A stretch of 64,000 bases of DNA from Limnohabitans sp. INBF002 (GTDB lineage: Bacteria; Pseudomonadota; Gammaproteobacteria; Burkholderiales; Burkholderiaceae_C). The notes under the pieces were generated by a model, which saw only the letters and a list, made by a program, of their open reading frames with translations, was not told the origin of the DNA and did no database searches. The translations under genes were made by a program, and so were the position numbers. Location of the stretch: NCBI RefSeq assembly GCF_027924905.1, contig NZ_AP027055.1:1736001-1800000 (forward strand), in the 5' to 3' direction. Positions 17,639 through 27,190 of this stretch are shown one piece after another (position 1 is the stretch's first letter; every line of letters begins with the position of its first letter).

Positions 17639-18493
17639 TTACTCACGCACCAATTCGGGGCCGAATTTCAAACCAAAGGTTTGGAGACCTGACAACATGG
17701 CTGGGTACGCCAGTGCCACATGGTCTGGCGAGCCTTTCACGCCCAACTCGATGTGTCGGCCATGCTCGGGGTGGTCCACGCTCGGCAAGCTGAACACTTT
17801 GACGCCCGGATGGTCCCGCTCCAAGGTCTCCATCAGTGGGGTCAGCGTGGCCTCCATGGAGCCGTAGATGACGATGGATTTTTCAATCCAAGCCGCCTTC
17901 TGAAACAAATGCGGGTAATAAGTGTCGAGCACCCATTCCATCATGGGCCAAGCCATGACCGGAAAGCCCGGCACAAAGTGCACCACGCCACCGCCCGCAC
18001 CTTGGCAGGTAAAGCCTGGGATCTTGTTGTACGGATTGGGAATGATGCGTGCGCCCACGGGGAACACGCCCATGTTGAGACGATGCACGTTGTCATGGCG
18101 ATCAGGCTCATACGGCACGCCCTGCTCTTTGGCGGTGTCTTGCATGCGTTCACGAATCAGGGCTTCAGCTTCGGGGTGCAGCACGATGTCAAGGCCCAGG
18201 GCTTTGCCTGCGCATTGGCGGGTGTGGTCATCAGGCGTTGCACCAATACCGCCGCAGGAAAACACAATGCTGTTACTTTCAAACGCGCGGGCCAAGGTCC
18301 GGGTGATGCGCTCAGGCGAATCGCCCACGTAATCCGCCCAGTCGAGCGACAGGCCACGGGCATTTAGCAACTCAATGGCTTTGGGCATGTGCTTGTCGGC
18401 ACGCTTGCCCGAAAGAATTTCGTCGCCAACGATGATGAGCCCGAACTCAGGTCGGGCTTTAGGCACTGGGGAGTTGTGGTGTGTGTGAGTCAT
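17639..18493 (-). CDS. Molybdopterin-binding (MoaB/CinA N-domain-like) protein
   Basis: A 284-residue protein whose first 180 residues carry the MoCF-biosynthesis/CinA N-terminal fold: GLIIVGDEILSGKRADKHM, WADYVGDSPERI and the glycine-rich GGIGATPDDHT loop. This family is annotated as molybdopterin-binding or competence/damage-inducible protein; the nicotinamide deamidase domain of full CinA is absent. The true substrate is unknown. It overlaps the upstream EI24 gene by 35 bases, so the two are probably coupled. Its 3' end abuts the NtrC sites that control glnA. Confidence 0.88.
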   Translation of the reverse strand: MTHTHHNSPVPKARPEFGLIIVGDEILSGKRADKHMPKAIELLNARGLSLDWADYVGDSPERITRTLARAFESNSIVFSCGGIGATPDDHTRQCAGKALGLDIVLHPEAEALIRERMQDTAKEQGVPYEPDRHDNVHRLNMGVFPVGARIIPNPYNKIPGFTCQGAGGGVVHFVPGFPVMAWPMMEWVLDTYYPHLFQKAAWIEKSIVIYGSMEATLTPLMETLERDHPGVKVFSLPSVDHPEHGRHIELGVKGSPDHVALAYPAMLSGLQTFGLKFGPELVRE

Positions 18494-19340
18494 CCGCCGA
18501 TGCTACCGTGGGTAGCGGCACCGAGGCCCCCATCACCACAGTGTCCGACTCCGCCCGCAGGGCTTCTAACGCACCCAAGCTGTAATGAGCAAACCACAGC
18601 GAGGTAAAGGCAAACACCAAGGCATAAATCCAAATGGCCAAGGGAATCAGAACCAAAAATGCAGCAGCAAACAAAGCACCAGAAGCCCATACCAAGCTGG
18701 GCAGCGCGCCCATGTAACCGGTCAACACACCGATCAGCAGCAGCCAAACCCTGTGTTTGCGACCAAGCGCCAAACGCTCGTCACGACTGGCATGCGACAT
18801 CAGTGCGTCGTACACCATGATGCGATAGCTGAGCCAGCCCCAAATGAGCGGCGGCACGATGAACATCAAAGGCGGCACCACCCACAAAGGCAAGGAAATC
18901 AGCATGGCCAACAACGCAATGACGGTGGAACCCAAGGTCCAAGCCAAGCTGGTGAGGTTTGTGCCGCCATGCTTGAGCGCCAGGTGTTCAAAGCGACGGT
19001 GGACCACCAAATTCACCAACGCGGGCGTCATCATCAAAGACACCGCCAACAAAGACACCACCACCAAAGCAGGCGTGATGGCAAAAATCACCACCAACGG
19101 CACCATCACCGCTTGCAATTCACCCGCACCGTTGTCCTGCAGCCAATCCAGCATGCTTTGCAGCACTTGCCAAGAGGCCAGCATCTCGCGTACCCACTCT
19201 TGCGTGGGCGCCCAATAGAAATACCCCCAACTCACTGACAACACCAGCAACATGGCAAGGGGCAGCAAAGAGAGGGTGATCACGCGCGGCATCAGGCAGT
19301 AAGCCAGTGCGCGCCAAAAAGAATCCAAAAACAAACGCAT
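18459..19340 (-). CDS. EI24 (CysZ-like) domain membrane protein
   Basis: A 293-residue inner membrane protein with the EI24/CysZ-like pattern: an N-terminal amphipathic segment FLDSFWRALAYCLMPRVI, then several hydrophobic segments (for example LPLAMLLVLSVSWGYF and VVSLLAVSLMMTPALVNLVV), and the late PLIWGWLSYRIMVYDAL block. CysZ itself transports sulfate, but most bacterial EI24 relatives of this type are uncharacterised. It overlaps the molybdopterin-binding gene by 35 bases and lies 22 bases after the sterol desaturase stop in the opposite reading order, with all genes on the minus strand. Confidence 0.85.
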   Translation of the reverse strand: MRLFLDSFWRALAYCLMPRVITLSLLPLAMLLVLSVSWGYFYWAPTQEWVREMLASWQVLQSMLDWLQDNGAGELQAVMVPLVVIFAITPALVVVSLLAVSLMMTPALVNLVVHRRFEHLALKHGGTNLTSLAWTLGSTVIALLAMLISLPLWVVPPLMFIVPPLIWGWLSYRIMVYDALMSHASRDERLALGRKHRVWLLLIGVLTGYMGALPSLVWASGALFAAAFLVLIPLAIWIYALVFAFTSLWFAHYSLGALEALRAESDTVVMGASVPLPTVASADDSHTPQLPSA

Positions 19341-19362
19341 GCCAAAAGCATACCGCAGCTAT

Positions 19363-20376
19363 TTAACGTGCGGATGAAAAACCTAAGGCTTGCATGAGGC
19401 GTTTGATACCCAATCGCTGCTGAGACCAGAAACCTTCGCCGTAATCCACACCCTGCTCCACTTGGTCGCGGATGCCCGTGGGCTCGAAGCGCATATCGAA
19501 GTTGGCGGTGCCAAACATGACATCCCACCAAGGCAGAAGGACGCCAAAGTTGTGCCCGCCTAATGCGGCCCCGACGCGGGTCGCTTCACCTGCAGCGCTC
19601 ATCACTGACTTCAGCTTGGATTCATGCCCTAAACCAATCGCGTGGTGTAGACGATGAAACCGTGGGCTGACCCACAAGCGCTCACCCCACTTACCAAAAG
19701 TGACACGCAAATTGGCATGTTGAAAGTTTTCAAACAGCTGCGTGATGGCCACCACCGCCACAAACTGCGTGGGCGCAATGCCAATGAGCTGCGCGATGCA
19801 CACCCAGATGACGGCGCCGATCAAGTCATCTAACAAGTGGTTGCGGTTGTCGGTCCACTGCGTCATCTGGCGCTGCGAGTGGTGCACCGCGTGCAAGGCC
19901 CACCACCAGTGCCATTGGTGTTGGGCGCGGTGCAACCAGTAATTGACAAAGTCAAACACCACCAAATAAATCACAAAGCTGGTGAACGGGCCATCGGTCA
20001 CGCCCGGCCACAGATCTTCCAAGTGAAAAGTGCCCACGCCTTGCACGCGCAACGCGCCCATGAGCGTGTCCAGCACAGGTTCAATCAACAAAAACAAAAC
20101 GATGCGGAACAAACCCAAACGGTGAATGAGGGTGTAAATCACATCGGTGTAAACGGCGCGCTTGTCAGTCACCGCCTCGACGGGACGCCAGCGTTGCAAG
20201 GGGCCAATCACCAACAACATGACGACAATTTGAAGCAAGCCCACCAGCAGCCAGCCTGTGCCGTCGAACACATCTTCCAAGCGGTTACCCAGGCCTACCG
20301 CGAACGCGATGGGCTGCATCACGTCTTCATACAAAGCAGCTTGGGTGTTGGCAAAGAGGTCGATTAACGCGTCCAT
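19363..20376 (-). CDS. Sterol desaturase family (fatty acid hydroxylase superfamily) protein
   Basis: A membrane di-iron protein of about 337 residues. It has several hydrophobic helices and the expected histidine clusters HRAQH, HAVHHSQ, and the later RLHHAIG. These three His boxes bind the di-iron centre in the fatty acid hydroxylase superfamily. The lipid substrate is unknown; in bacteria such proteins act on hopanoids, ornithine lipids or ether lipids. The ATG at 20376 overlaps the deacetylase stop by 13 bases; an upstream start at 20415 would lengthen that overlap and is less likely. Confidence 0.88.
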   Translation of the reverse strand: MDALIDLFANTQAALYEDVMQPIAFAVGLGNRLEDVFDGTGWLLVGLLQIVVMLLVIGPLQRWRPVEAVTDKRAVYTDVIYTLIHRLGLFRIVLFLLIEPVLDTLMGALRVQGVGTFHLEDLWPGVTDGPFTSFVIYLVVFDFVNYWLHRAQHQWHWWWALHAVHHSQRQMTQWTDNRNHLLDDLIGAVIWVCIAQLIGIAPTQFVAVVAITQLFENFQHANLRVTFGKWGERLWVSPRFHRLHHAIGLGHESKLKSVMSAAGEATRVGAALGGHNFGVLLPWWDVMFGTANFDMRFEPTGIRDQVEQGVDYGEGFWSQQRLGIKRLMQALGFSSAR

Positions 20377-21146
20377 GTTTTGAATTGTGGATGGTCTTTG
20401 AGCGTCGCGAAACAAAACCCTTTGGCTTTGAGGCCTTCAATCAAGGGCTCCAGCACCGCAGGGGCCCACGGGTCTTGGCGCGACCAAATGCCCAGGTGCG
20501 CCATCAAGATGTCACCCGAACGGATGCTGCTCAACGCGCGGTGTTGCAGCAGCGCATTGGGGTATTTGTCACTGGGCAACTCATCGCCCAAAAAGCCGGC
20601 ATCGGCCCATCCGACGTGGGCAAAGCCGCATTGCTTGGCCGCGGTCAATAGCGAGGGGGATGTTTTACCGCCAGGTGCGCGAAACAAAGGCAGGGGTTTG
20701 ACGCCCGTGATTTGCTCAAGACGCGTGTTGGCAAGTTGCAACTGGTCGCAATAGCGTTGGCTGGTCCAGACCTCGGTTTGGCCCTTGCTAGCGCCAGCTG
20801 TGGGGCGCATCTGCCAGCTGCCACGCGGCAAGTCAGAGCGCCAATACACATGGTCAAACGTGTGCGAAGCAAAAGCGTGGCCTTCTGCGCCACGGGCCTT
20901 CCACCAAGGGGCCCAATGCTCTCCCAGCGAACCGTCGCCCTCTTTGGTAGGTTCGTTGGCTGCGAAAAAGGTAACTTTGACGTTTTGACGGTTCAACACC
21001 TCCGCAATCAGCGGGGCCACGCCCATGTGGCCCGTGTCAAACGTGAGGTACAACGGCTTGCTGCAAGGCGCAGCAGCGTGGGCCACGTGTACAGCGATGC
21101 TCAGTGAGGCAAGGAAACCAAAACTTAAGCAACGCATGTGCATCAT
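20364..21146 (-). CDS. Polysaccharide deacetylase family protein, exported
   Basis: A protein of about 260 residues with a signal peptide (CLSFGFLASLSIAVHVAHAA) and a NodB-type carbohydrate esterase 4 domain. Visible are LYLTFDTGHMG, with the catalytic/metal Asp where classical enzymes have TFDDG, the His pair in ASHTFDHV, and a late AHLGIW. The second Asp of TFDDG is Thr here (TFDTG), seen in some subfamilies. It probably deacetylates or hydrolyses an envelope glycan. The ATG overlaps the beta-propeller stop as TGATG, indicating translational coupling. Confidence 0.87.
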   Translation of the reverse strand: MMHMRCLSFGFLASLSIAVHVAHAAAPCSKPLYLTFDTGHMGVAPLIAEVLNRQNVKVTFFAANEPTKEGDGSLGEHWAPWWKARGAEGHAFASHTFDHVYWRSDLPRGSWQMRPTAGASKGQTEVWTSQRYCDQLQLANTRLEQITGVKPLPLFRAPGGKTSPSLLTAAKQCGFAHVGWADAGFLGDELPSDKYPNALLQHRALSSIRSGDILMAHLGIWSRQDPWAPAVLEPLIEGLKAKGFCFATLKDHPQFKTWTR

Positions 21147-22129
21147 CAATACCGCTTGGCGTGGTCTAGGGTCCAAATGCCGTGGGGCGATTTGCCAACT
21201 TTGACTTGACGCACCAGTTGGCCTGTGGCGATGTCAATCACGCTGACCTTTTTAATCCAACGCGAAGAGACCAACAGCAATTTGCCATCGGCTGTCACTT
21301 CCATGCAGTCGGGGCCACCTGGGGCTTTGAACTGCGCCACGGATTCGAGCTTGGTGTAGTCAATCTTGTTGACCGTGTTGGCCACGCGGTTACCCACAAA
21401 CACGTGACGACCATCGCCCAAGGCACGGAAGGCATGTGCGCCTTCACCGGTGGGAATGTTTTTCACCAGCTTGGCTTGTGGTCCGGTGACGTCATACACC
21501 TCCACATGGTCACCGCCCGTCAGGCCGACCAACAGGTGTTTGTCATCGGGCGTTCCAAACACGTCCGCAGGCATTTCGCCTGTTTTGACTCGCCACTTCA
21601 AGGTTTGCGTGGCTAGATCGACCGCCACCAACTCGTTGCTGTCTTGCATGGTGGCGTAAGCGGTGGTGCTTTTGGTGTCAATCCAAATGTGGCTGGGCGT
21701 TTTGCTCGAAGGGATGCGCTTGGCCAGCGTCAGTTCTTTGCCATCCCAACGGTAAATGTCGATGTGGTTCAAACGGTTGGCCACCGTGACAAACCATTTC
21801 ATGTCCGGCGAGAAACGGAGTTGGTACGGGTCCAAGGTGCCACGCACCACGCGTTGCACGTCAGCGGTGCGTGGGTCGATGAAAGTGAGTGAGTCGCCAC
21901 CCGCGTTGGCCACGATGACCGATTTTTCATCGGGGGTCAGGTAGATGTGATGCGGCTCTTTGCCGGTGGCAATGCGACGGGTCTCTTTCCATGTGGCGGA
22001 GTCAATCACGCTCACATTCGCGTCTTGCGAGTTCAGCACAAAAATGGGGTTGCCAGCCTGCGCGACAGGGGCTGCTGCCAACAGCAGCGCACTGGCCAAA
22101 GCCAGCGTCAAACGTTGAATCAAAAACAC
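21146..22129 (-). CDS. Exported YVTN/YncE-type beta-propeller protein
   Basis: A periplasmic protein of about 327 residues with a signal peptide (LALASALLLAAAPVAQA) and repeated propeller blades, for example VLNSQDANVSVIDSATWKET, PHHIYLTPDEKSVIVANAGG and LLVSSRWIKKVSVIDIATG. Such propellers usually bind partners or ligands rather than catalyse. No ATG is available near the signal peptide; the GTG at 22129, preceded by AAGGTG, is chosen, and a GTG at 22180 is the alternative. It is the first gene of a coupled trio with the deacetylase and the desaturase. Confidence 0.85.
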   Translation of the reverse strand: MFLIQRLTLALASALLLAAAPVAQAGNPIFVLNSQDANVSVIDSATWKETRRIATGKEPHHIYLTPDEKSVIVANAGGDSLTFIDPRTADVQRVVRGTLDPYQLRFSPDMKWFVTVANRLNHIDIYRWDGKELTLAKRIPSSKTPSHIWIDTKSTTAYATMQDSNELVAVDLATQTLKWRVKTGEMPADVFGTPDDKHLLVGLTGGDHVEVYDVTGPQAKLVKNIPTGEGAHAFRALGDGRHVFVGNRVANTVNKIDYTKLESVAQFKAPGGPDCMEVTADGKLLLVSSRWIKKVSVIDIATGQLVRQVKVGKSPHGIWTLDHAKRY

Positions 22130-22254
22130 AAAAAACACCTTGAAAAATCTGCGTCCAGTGTAACGAGCCAAGCTACGCACACCTGCGCAAAGGGCTTGAT
22201 TTCAAACGAAATCCGTTTGACCCAACGCAAACAAGCCACGAACGCGGGGAAAAA

Positions 22255-22998
22255 TTAAGCGTTTGTAGCTAGCAGCTTCAGCTCATCTTCGCTGATCCAA
22301 CGCCACTGGCCCGGCGCCAAATCGGCAGGCAATGGCATGGCGCCAATTTGCGAACGGTGCAGCCCCACCACCTTGTTGCCCACCGCCGCCAACATGCGTT
22401 TGACTTGGTGGTACTTGCCCTCGGTCAGGGTCAGGCGCATGTGGTGCTCGGCCACTGCCACACACGCCGCGGCTTTGACGGGCTTGGGTGAGTCGTCCAG
22501 CACCACACCATCGAGCAGGCGTTGCACTTGTTTGTCATCCAGCGGGGCGTCCGTGGTCACCTCGTACACCTTGGGCACATGGTGACGAGGCGAACTCATG
22601 CGGTGAATCAGCGGGCCATCGTCGGTCAGCACCAACATGCCCGTGGTGTCTTGGTCCAAGCGCCCCACCGCTTGCACGCCTTGGACCGCGCTTTTTTGCG
22701 GGCGTTGGCGCAGCGCGGGGGGCAGCAAGGTGTACAGACTGGGCCAAGCCGAAGGCTTGTGCGAACACTCGTAGCCCGCAGGCTTGTGCAGCAACACATA
22801 GGCCTTGGCGTGATACGGCCACAGCACGCCCTGCACCGAATACGGGAGGCCTTCGAGCACGTCGATGTCTTCCAGTGCATCGTCACAGGTGACCAAGCCC
22901 TCGCCCAAATCGACCTGCACATAACCTTGTTGAATGAGACCTGCGCAAATACGGCGCGTGCCAAAACCTTGGGAATACAAAATATCTTGCAATTGCAT
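22255..22998 (-). CDS. rsuA: 16S rRNA pseudouridine(516) synthase
   Basis: A protein of about 247 residues combining an N-terminal S4 RNA-binding domain (about 1-50) with an RsuA/RluB-type catalytic domain. The catalytic Asp is in the motif AVGRLDQDTTGMLVLTDDG, and later conserved motifs are PKVYEVTTD and LTEGKYHQVKRMLAAVG. It isomerises U516 of 16S rRNA. The ATG at 22998 is preferred over 23025, which would overlap the divergent hydrolase start. RluE, RluB and RluF are related alternatives, but the S4 domain and YHQVKRM block favour RsuA. Confidence 0.88.
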   Translation of the reverse strand: MQLQDILYSQGFGTRRICAGLIQQGYVQVDLGEGLVTCDDALEDIDVLEGLPYSVQGVLWPYHAKAYVLLHKPAGYECSHKPSAWPSLYTLLPPALRQRPQKSAVQGVQAVGRLDQDTTGMLVLTDDGPLIHRMSSPRHHVPKVYEVTTDAPLDDKQVQRLLDGVVLDDSPKPVKAAACVAVAEHHMRLTLTEGKYHQVKRMLAAVGNKVVGLHRSQIGAMPLPADLAPGQWRWISEDELKLLATNA

Positions 22999-23023
22999 GG
23001 GGCAATCGTAAACTGAACTCACC

Positions 23024-23890
23024 ATGAAACCCAGCTCACACTATTTGCAATGCCACGGCTTCAACATCCACTACACCGCGTGGGGCGACACCTCGCTGCC
23101 CGTGGTCATTGCCTGGCACGGCTTGGCACGCACAGGCCGTGATTTTGATGCGCTGGCCGAGCAGCTGAGCGACGACTACCGCGTGATTTGCCCCGACACC
23201 ATTGGCCGAGGCCTGAGCCAGTGGAGCCACGCCCCCAAAAACGACTACAGCTTTGCCACCTACGCCCGCATCACGCTGGACTTGATGGATGCGCTGCACA
23301 TCACCCAAGCCCACTGGATTGGCACCTCGATGGGCGGCGCTTTGGGTTTGGTGTGCGCTGCGGCGTTAGAACTGCCCGCCTTCAAAGGCCGCATTCGCAG
23401 CTTGGTGCTGAACGACATCGCCCCTGAAATCTCGGCGACGGCGGTAGACCGTATCAAAGCCTACGCAGGCCAGCCCCCGGCGTTTGACACCGTGCCTGAA
23501 CTAGAGGCTTTCTTCCGCCAAGCCTATGCACCGTTTGGCTTTCAAACCGATGCGCAATGGACGCACTTGACCGAAACCTCCACCCGCCGCCTGCCCGATG
23601 GCCGCGTGACGCCGCACTACGACCCCAACATCACCCAACAGTTTTTCCGCGAAGTGCCTGAGTACCCCATGTGGAACGAATACGATGCGCTGAACATCCC
23701 CGTGATGGTGATGCGTGGGGCCAACTCAGATTTAATTTCGCCAGACACCATCCAAACCATGCACACGCGCGGCCCGGGTGCCAAAGGCTTGTTGCGTTCG
23801 GAGGAGATTGCGGGCTGCGGCCATGCGCCTGCGTTGAACGTGCCTGCACAGTGGCAGTTGGTGATGGACTTCTTGAAAGCTGCTGGCTAA
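23024..23890 (+). CDS. Alpha/beta hydrolase
   Basis: A 288-residue alpha/beta-hydrolase. Motifs are VIAWHGLARTGRDFD (oxyanion region), DTIGRGLSQWS, the nucleophile elbow IGTSMGGALGL with the catalytic Ser, an acid near MRGANSDLISPD, and the late His in GCGHAPALN. This is a common family of esterases, C-C hydrolases and haloalkane-type enzymes; the substrate is unknown. It is divergent from rsuA by 25 bases and overlaps the convergent GST stop by four bases. Confidence 0.88.
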   Translation: MKPSSHYLQCHGFNIHYTAWGDTSLPVVIAWHGLARTGRDFDALAEQLSDDYRVICPDTIGRGLSQWSHAPKNDYSFATYARITLDLMDALHITQAHWIGTSMGGALGLVCAAALELPAFKGRIRSLVLNDIAPEISATAVDRIKAYAGQPPAFDTVPELEAFFRQAYAPFGFQTDAQWTHLTETSTRRLPDGRVTPHYDPNITQQFFREVPEYPMWNEYDALNIPVMVMRGANSDLISPDTIQTMHTRGPGAKGLLRSEEIAGCGHAPALNVPAQWQLVMDFLKAAG

Positions 23891-24528
23891 GCAGGCAAGC
23901 GTTCAAGCTGCGACGAAGCCCACAGCGGGTGCTTGTGCATCACAGCAGCAAACGCCTCTGAGTTTTCAAATGTCACCAGCCACTGCGCCAACTGCGGCCA
24001 AGGCTGTGCATCAAACCACGCACGGTCTGTGCGTGCAAACTGGCGCACAAATGGCGCCACGCAAGCATCCAACAAACCCCAGCGATGACCCGACAAAAAC
24101 GCGTGGGTTTGCAAGTGCGCTTGCCACCGCATCAAGACCTCGGCACCTTGTGTGCGGTGCTGCAAGCCATCAATCAAGCCAAAACGCTGCGGATATTTGT
24201 AACGGTCTAAATGGGCTTTGAATTCGCCATCGTTCAAAGCAATGCCCGCGTTGGTGAATGTCCATTCGTCAGGCAAGTTGGGCAACCAAGCCTCGGCATC
24301 GTTTTGCTGCAACGCCCAGCGCATGATGTCTAAGCTTTGCTCTAACACGTCGCCCGTAGTCAAACACAACACCGGCACCGTGCCTTTGGGCGAGGCCACC
24401 AACATGTCGGCGGGCTTGGCTTTCAACGCCACTTCGCGGTGTTCATAAGCGACACCACTCACACGCAAAGCCAAGCGAGCGCGCATAGCGTAAGGACAGC
24501 GGCGGAAGGAATAGAGAACGGGAATCAC
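23887..24528 (-). CDS. Glutathione S-transferase family protein
   Basis: A protein of about 213 residues with a thioredoxin-like N-terminal domain beginning IPVLYSFRRCPYAMRARLAL, which has the Cys-Pro-Tyr active-site motif of Omega/Beta-like GSTs and glutaredoxins. It continues with KGTVPVLCL (cis-Pro loop) and EQSLDIMRWAL. The C-terminal half is the all-helical GST domain. It probably acts in glutathione-dependent reduction or conjugation. Both candidate starts are GTG (24528 or 24564); the shorter form matches the usual family N-terminus. Confidence 0.85.
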   Translation of the reverse strand: MIPVLYSFRRCPYAMRARLALRVSGVAYEHREVALKAKPADMLVASPKGTVPVLCLTTGDVLEQSLDIMRWALQQNDAEAWLPNLPDEWTFTNAGIALNDGEFKAHLDRYKYPQRFGLIDGLQHRTQGAEVLMRWQAHLQTHAFLSGHRWGLLDACVAPFVRQFARTDRAWFDAQPWPQLAQWLVTFENSEAFAAVMHKHPLWASSQLERLPA

Positions 24529-24574
24529 GCCAAGATTGTTGCAGCTTGGCGTCGGCACGGACACCGGGGTGGCT

Positions 24575-25555
24575 TTAGTCGAGACGAATGCCCTCTTCCA
24601 TCACCACTTTTTGCCAACGCGAACGCTCTTGTTTGAAGAACGCATCTTGCTCGTCGGGCCGCATGGTCACCACTTCCGCGCCTTGGCCCGTGAGGCGGCT
24701 GCGAATTTCGGGGCTGCGAATGACCTTCACCAACTCGGCATGCAGTTTCTCCACGATCGGTTTGGGGGTGGCGGCATTCACCAACACGCCTTGCCAAGTT
24801 CCCGACTCAAAGCCGGTCAACCCTTGCTCAGCCAAAGTGGGGATATGGCCGACCAAGGGCATGCGCGTGCCTTTGGAAATACCCAACACTTTGAGCTTGC
24901 CACTTTGCACATGCGGCAAGGTGGCCAACATGCCGTTCATCACCACTTGGGTTTGCCCCGCCATCGTGTCGGTCACGGCCTGCACGCCACCTTTGTACGG
25001 GATGTACACCCATGACGCACCACTGGCACGTTGCACCGCCACACCGGCTAAATGTGGCGCACTGCCCATGGCCGTCACCGCAAAGTTGATGGGCGTTTTC
25101 TTGGACAAGGCCACCAACTCTTGCAAATTATTCGCAGGCACAGACGGATGCACCACCAGCATGTGCGGTGAGTACGCCAACATGCTGACGCCGCGCAAGT
25201 CGGTGGAAGGATCAAACGCGAGCTTGGTGTACACCGAGGGGCTGATGGCCAAAGCACCCGTGTCGCAGAGCAACAGCGTCAAGCCATCGGGCTTGGACTT
25301 GGCCACAGCGTCTGCGCCTAGGTTGCCATTGGCGCCAGGACGGTTTTCAACCACCACGGTTTGCTTCAGCGCATCCGACAGAGGCTGGCTGATGGCCCGC
25401 GCAATGATGTCGGACGAGCCACCGGGCGGGTACGGCACGATGATTTTGATGGGCCCGCTCGGCCAGCTTTGCGCACTGACGCCCAAGCACCAACTGCCAA
25501 GCAGCAAGCCCAGAGCGCCCAGCCAATGCCGACGATTTGATGTGGCGTGTGTCAT
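24575..25555 (-). CDS. Bug/TctC-family tripartite tricarboxylate transporter binding protein
   Basis: A 326-residue periplasmic binding protein with a signal peptide (LGALGLLLGSWCLGVSAQ) and the Bug signature IKIIVPYPPGGSSDIIARAI followed by VVENRPGANGNLG. Bug proteins bind carboxylates or related small organic acids. The gene lies 24 bases after garD on the same strand, with AGGAG before its ATG, so it should be expressed with galactarate dehydratase and may bind an aldarate or uronate. No TctA or TctB permease is in the window, so its membrane partner, if any, is elsewhere. Confidence 0.93.
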   Translation of the reverse strand: MTHATSNRRHWLGALGLLLGSWCLGVSAQSWPSGPIKIIVPYPPGGSSDIIARAISQPLSDALKQTVVVENRPGANGNLGADAVAKSKPDGLTLLLCDTGALAISPSVYTKLAFDPSTDLRGVSMLAYSPHMLVVHPSVPANNLQELVALSKKTPINFAVTAMGSAPHLAGVAVQRASGASWVYIPYKGGVQAVTDTMAGQTQVVMNGMLATLPHVQSGKLKVLGISKGTRMPLVGHIPTLAEQGLTGFESGTWQGVLVNAATPKPIVEKLHAELVKVIRSPEIRSRLTGQGAEVVTMRPDEQDAFFKQERSRWQKVVMEEGIRLD

Positions 25556-25579
25556 GTTTTGTCTCCTTCGTTTTTGTCT

Positions 25580-27124
25580 TCAGGTCACAGGCGCGGGGTT
25601 GAACAACACCAAGGCGTTGTGCAACTTCCAATGTTCAGCCCAGGTTTTTTTGCGGCCACTGGCCACATCGAGCATGAGCTGAAACAGCTCAGTGCCCACC
25701 TCTTCAATCGTCTTGGTGCCATCGGCAATGGTGCCGGCGTTCACATCCATCAGGTCATGCCAACGGCGGGCCAGGTCTGTGCGTGTGGCCACTTTGATGA
25801 CCGGCACTTCCGCCAAACCATAAGGCGTGCCGCGCCCCGTGGTGAACACATGCAAGTTCATGCCTGCGGCCAATTGCAGCGTGCCGCAAATGAAATCGCT
25901 GGCTGGTGTGGCGGCGTAAATCAGGCCTTTTTGTTTGAGCTTTTCACCCGGCGACAACACGCCCGAAATCGGCGCAGAGCCCGACTTGACGATCGAGCCC
26001 ATGGCTTTTTCCACGATGTTGGACAAGCCACCTTTTTTGTTGCCCGGCGTGGTGTTGGCACTGCGGTCTGCACGGCCACGTGCCAGGTACGCGTCGTACC
26101 AAGCCATTTCACGAATCATGGCCTCGGCCACTTCGGGCGTGGTCGCGCGTGAGGTGAGTTGGTCAATGCCATCGCGCACCTCGGTCACCTCGGAGAACAT
26201 CACGCTCGCGCCAGCGCGCACCAACAAATCGGTGCAGTAGCCCACAGCAGGGTTGGCCGTCACGCCCGAAAACGCGTCGCTGCCACCGCACTGCACACCC
26301 ACCACCAGCTCGCTGGCAGGCACGGTTTCGCGGCGGCGCAAGTTCAGGCGTTCGAGGTGGCGCGTGGCGGTTTGCATGATGTCGTCAATCATGGACATGA
26401 AGCCCACATGTGCATCGTCTTGCAGACACACCACATCAAGCGCTTCACCGCGTTGGTCGTTGATGGGGATGGCACCAGGTGGCATCAAGCGTTCGGGTTG
26501 CAATTTTTCGCAGCCCAAACTGACCACCATCACCTCACCGCCAAAGTTGGGGTTGAGGCTGATGTTGCGCAGGGTGCGAATGGGAATCTCTGCACCATCG
26601 GCATCAATGGCCACACCGCAACCATAGGTGTGCTCAAGGCCCACCACGTCATCCACATGAGGAAACTTGGGCAACAACTCAGCCTTGATGCGCGCCACGG
26701 CAAACTCAACCACGCCCGACACACATTGCACCGTGGTGGTGATGGCCAGAATATTGCGCGTGCCCACAGAGCCATCGGCATTGCGGTAGCCCTCGAAGGT
26801 GTAGCCCTCCAGCGGCGGCAAAGGTTCAGGCTTCACGGTGGCTATAGGCAAGTTGTCCAACTCGCGGGCGGACGGCATTTGCAGCAAACGCTCATGCACC
26901 CAGCTGCCCGCAGGAATGTCTTTCAAGGCGTAGCCAATCGCAATGCCATAGCGCAGCACCGCACCATTCGCAGGAATATCGACCAACGCCACCTTGTGCC
27001 CTTGGGGCACAGCGTCACGCAAGCACAAGCCATCTGGCAACAGGGTGCCTGCGGGCAAACCACCGTGGTTGGCCACAATCGCCACGTTGTCTCGAGGCTG
27101 CATGCGGATGGTGAGTGGGGTCAT
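25580..27124 (-). CDS. garD: Galactarate dehydratase
   Basis: A 514-residue UxaA/GarD-family enzyme, dehydrating galactarate to 5-keto-4-deoxy-D-glucarate. The N-terminal SAF-like domain (about 1-95, with [16 protein letters not shown] and [15 protein letters not shown]) is followed by the catalytic region with [39 protein letters not shown] and [15 protein letters not shown]. The [12 protein letters not shown] block and [11 protein letters not shown]-like stretch favour GarD over altronate dehydratase UxaA. The ATG at 27124 is preceded by AGGAGA. It is divergent from the LacI regulator, with an operator-like palindrome inside the overlapping promoters. Confidence 0.92.
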   Translation of the reverse strand: MTPLTIRMQPRDNVAIVANHGGLPAGTLLPDGLCLRDAVPQGHKVALVDIPANGAVLRYGIAIGYALKDIPAGSWVHERLLQMPSARELDNLPIATVKPEPLPPLEGYTFEGYRNADGSVGTRNILAITTTVQCVSGVVEFAVARIKAELLPKFPHVDDVVGLEHTYGCGVAIDADGAEIPIRTLRNISLNPNFGGEVMVVSLGCEKLQPERLMPPGAIPINDQRGEALDVVCLQDDAHVGFMSMIDDIMQTATRHLERLNLRRRETVPASELVVGVQCGGSDAFSGVTANPAVGYCTDLLVRAGASVMFSEVTEVRDGIDQLTSRATTPEVAEAMIREMAWYDAYLARGRADRSANTTPGNKKGGLSNIVEKAMGSIVKSGSAPISGVLSPGEKLKQKGLIYAATPASDFICGTLQLAAGMNLHVFTTGRGTPYGLAEVPVIKVATRTDLARRWHDLMDVNAGTIADGTKTIEEVGTELFQLMLDVASGRKKTWAEHWKLHNALVLFNPAPVT

Positions 27125-27160
27125 CAAGGTCTCCTATCATTCGGCTCAGGTTCAAAGCCT

Positions 27161-27190
27161 TTACAAACGCAATGATAGCGGTACCATAAT
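27161..27190 (+). promoter_or_regulatory. Candidate sigma-70 promoter of the lacI-family gene
   Basis: TTACAA (27161-27166) and CATAAT (27185-27190) are separated by 18 bases on the plus strand, 33 bases before the regulator ATG. The operator at 27173-27186 fills the spacer, so autoregulation is expected. Confidence 0.5.

Noticed and set aside
25580-27124. Altronate dehydratase (UxaA) as the identity of the garD gene
   Set aside because: The N-terminal and [11 protein letters not shown] regions follow GarD more closely, and the operon has no uxaB or uxaC but does have udh, gudD, garL and garR.
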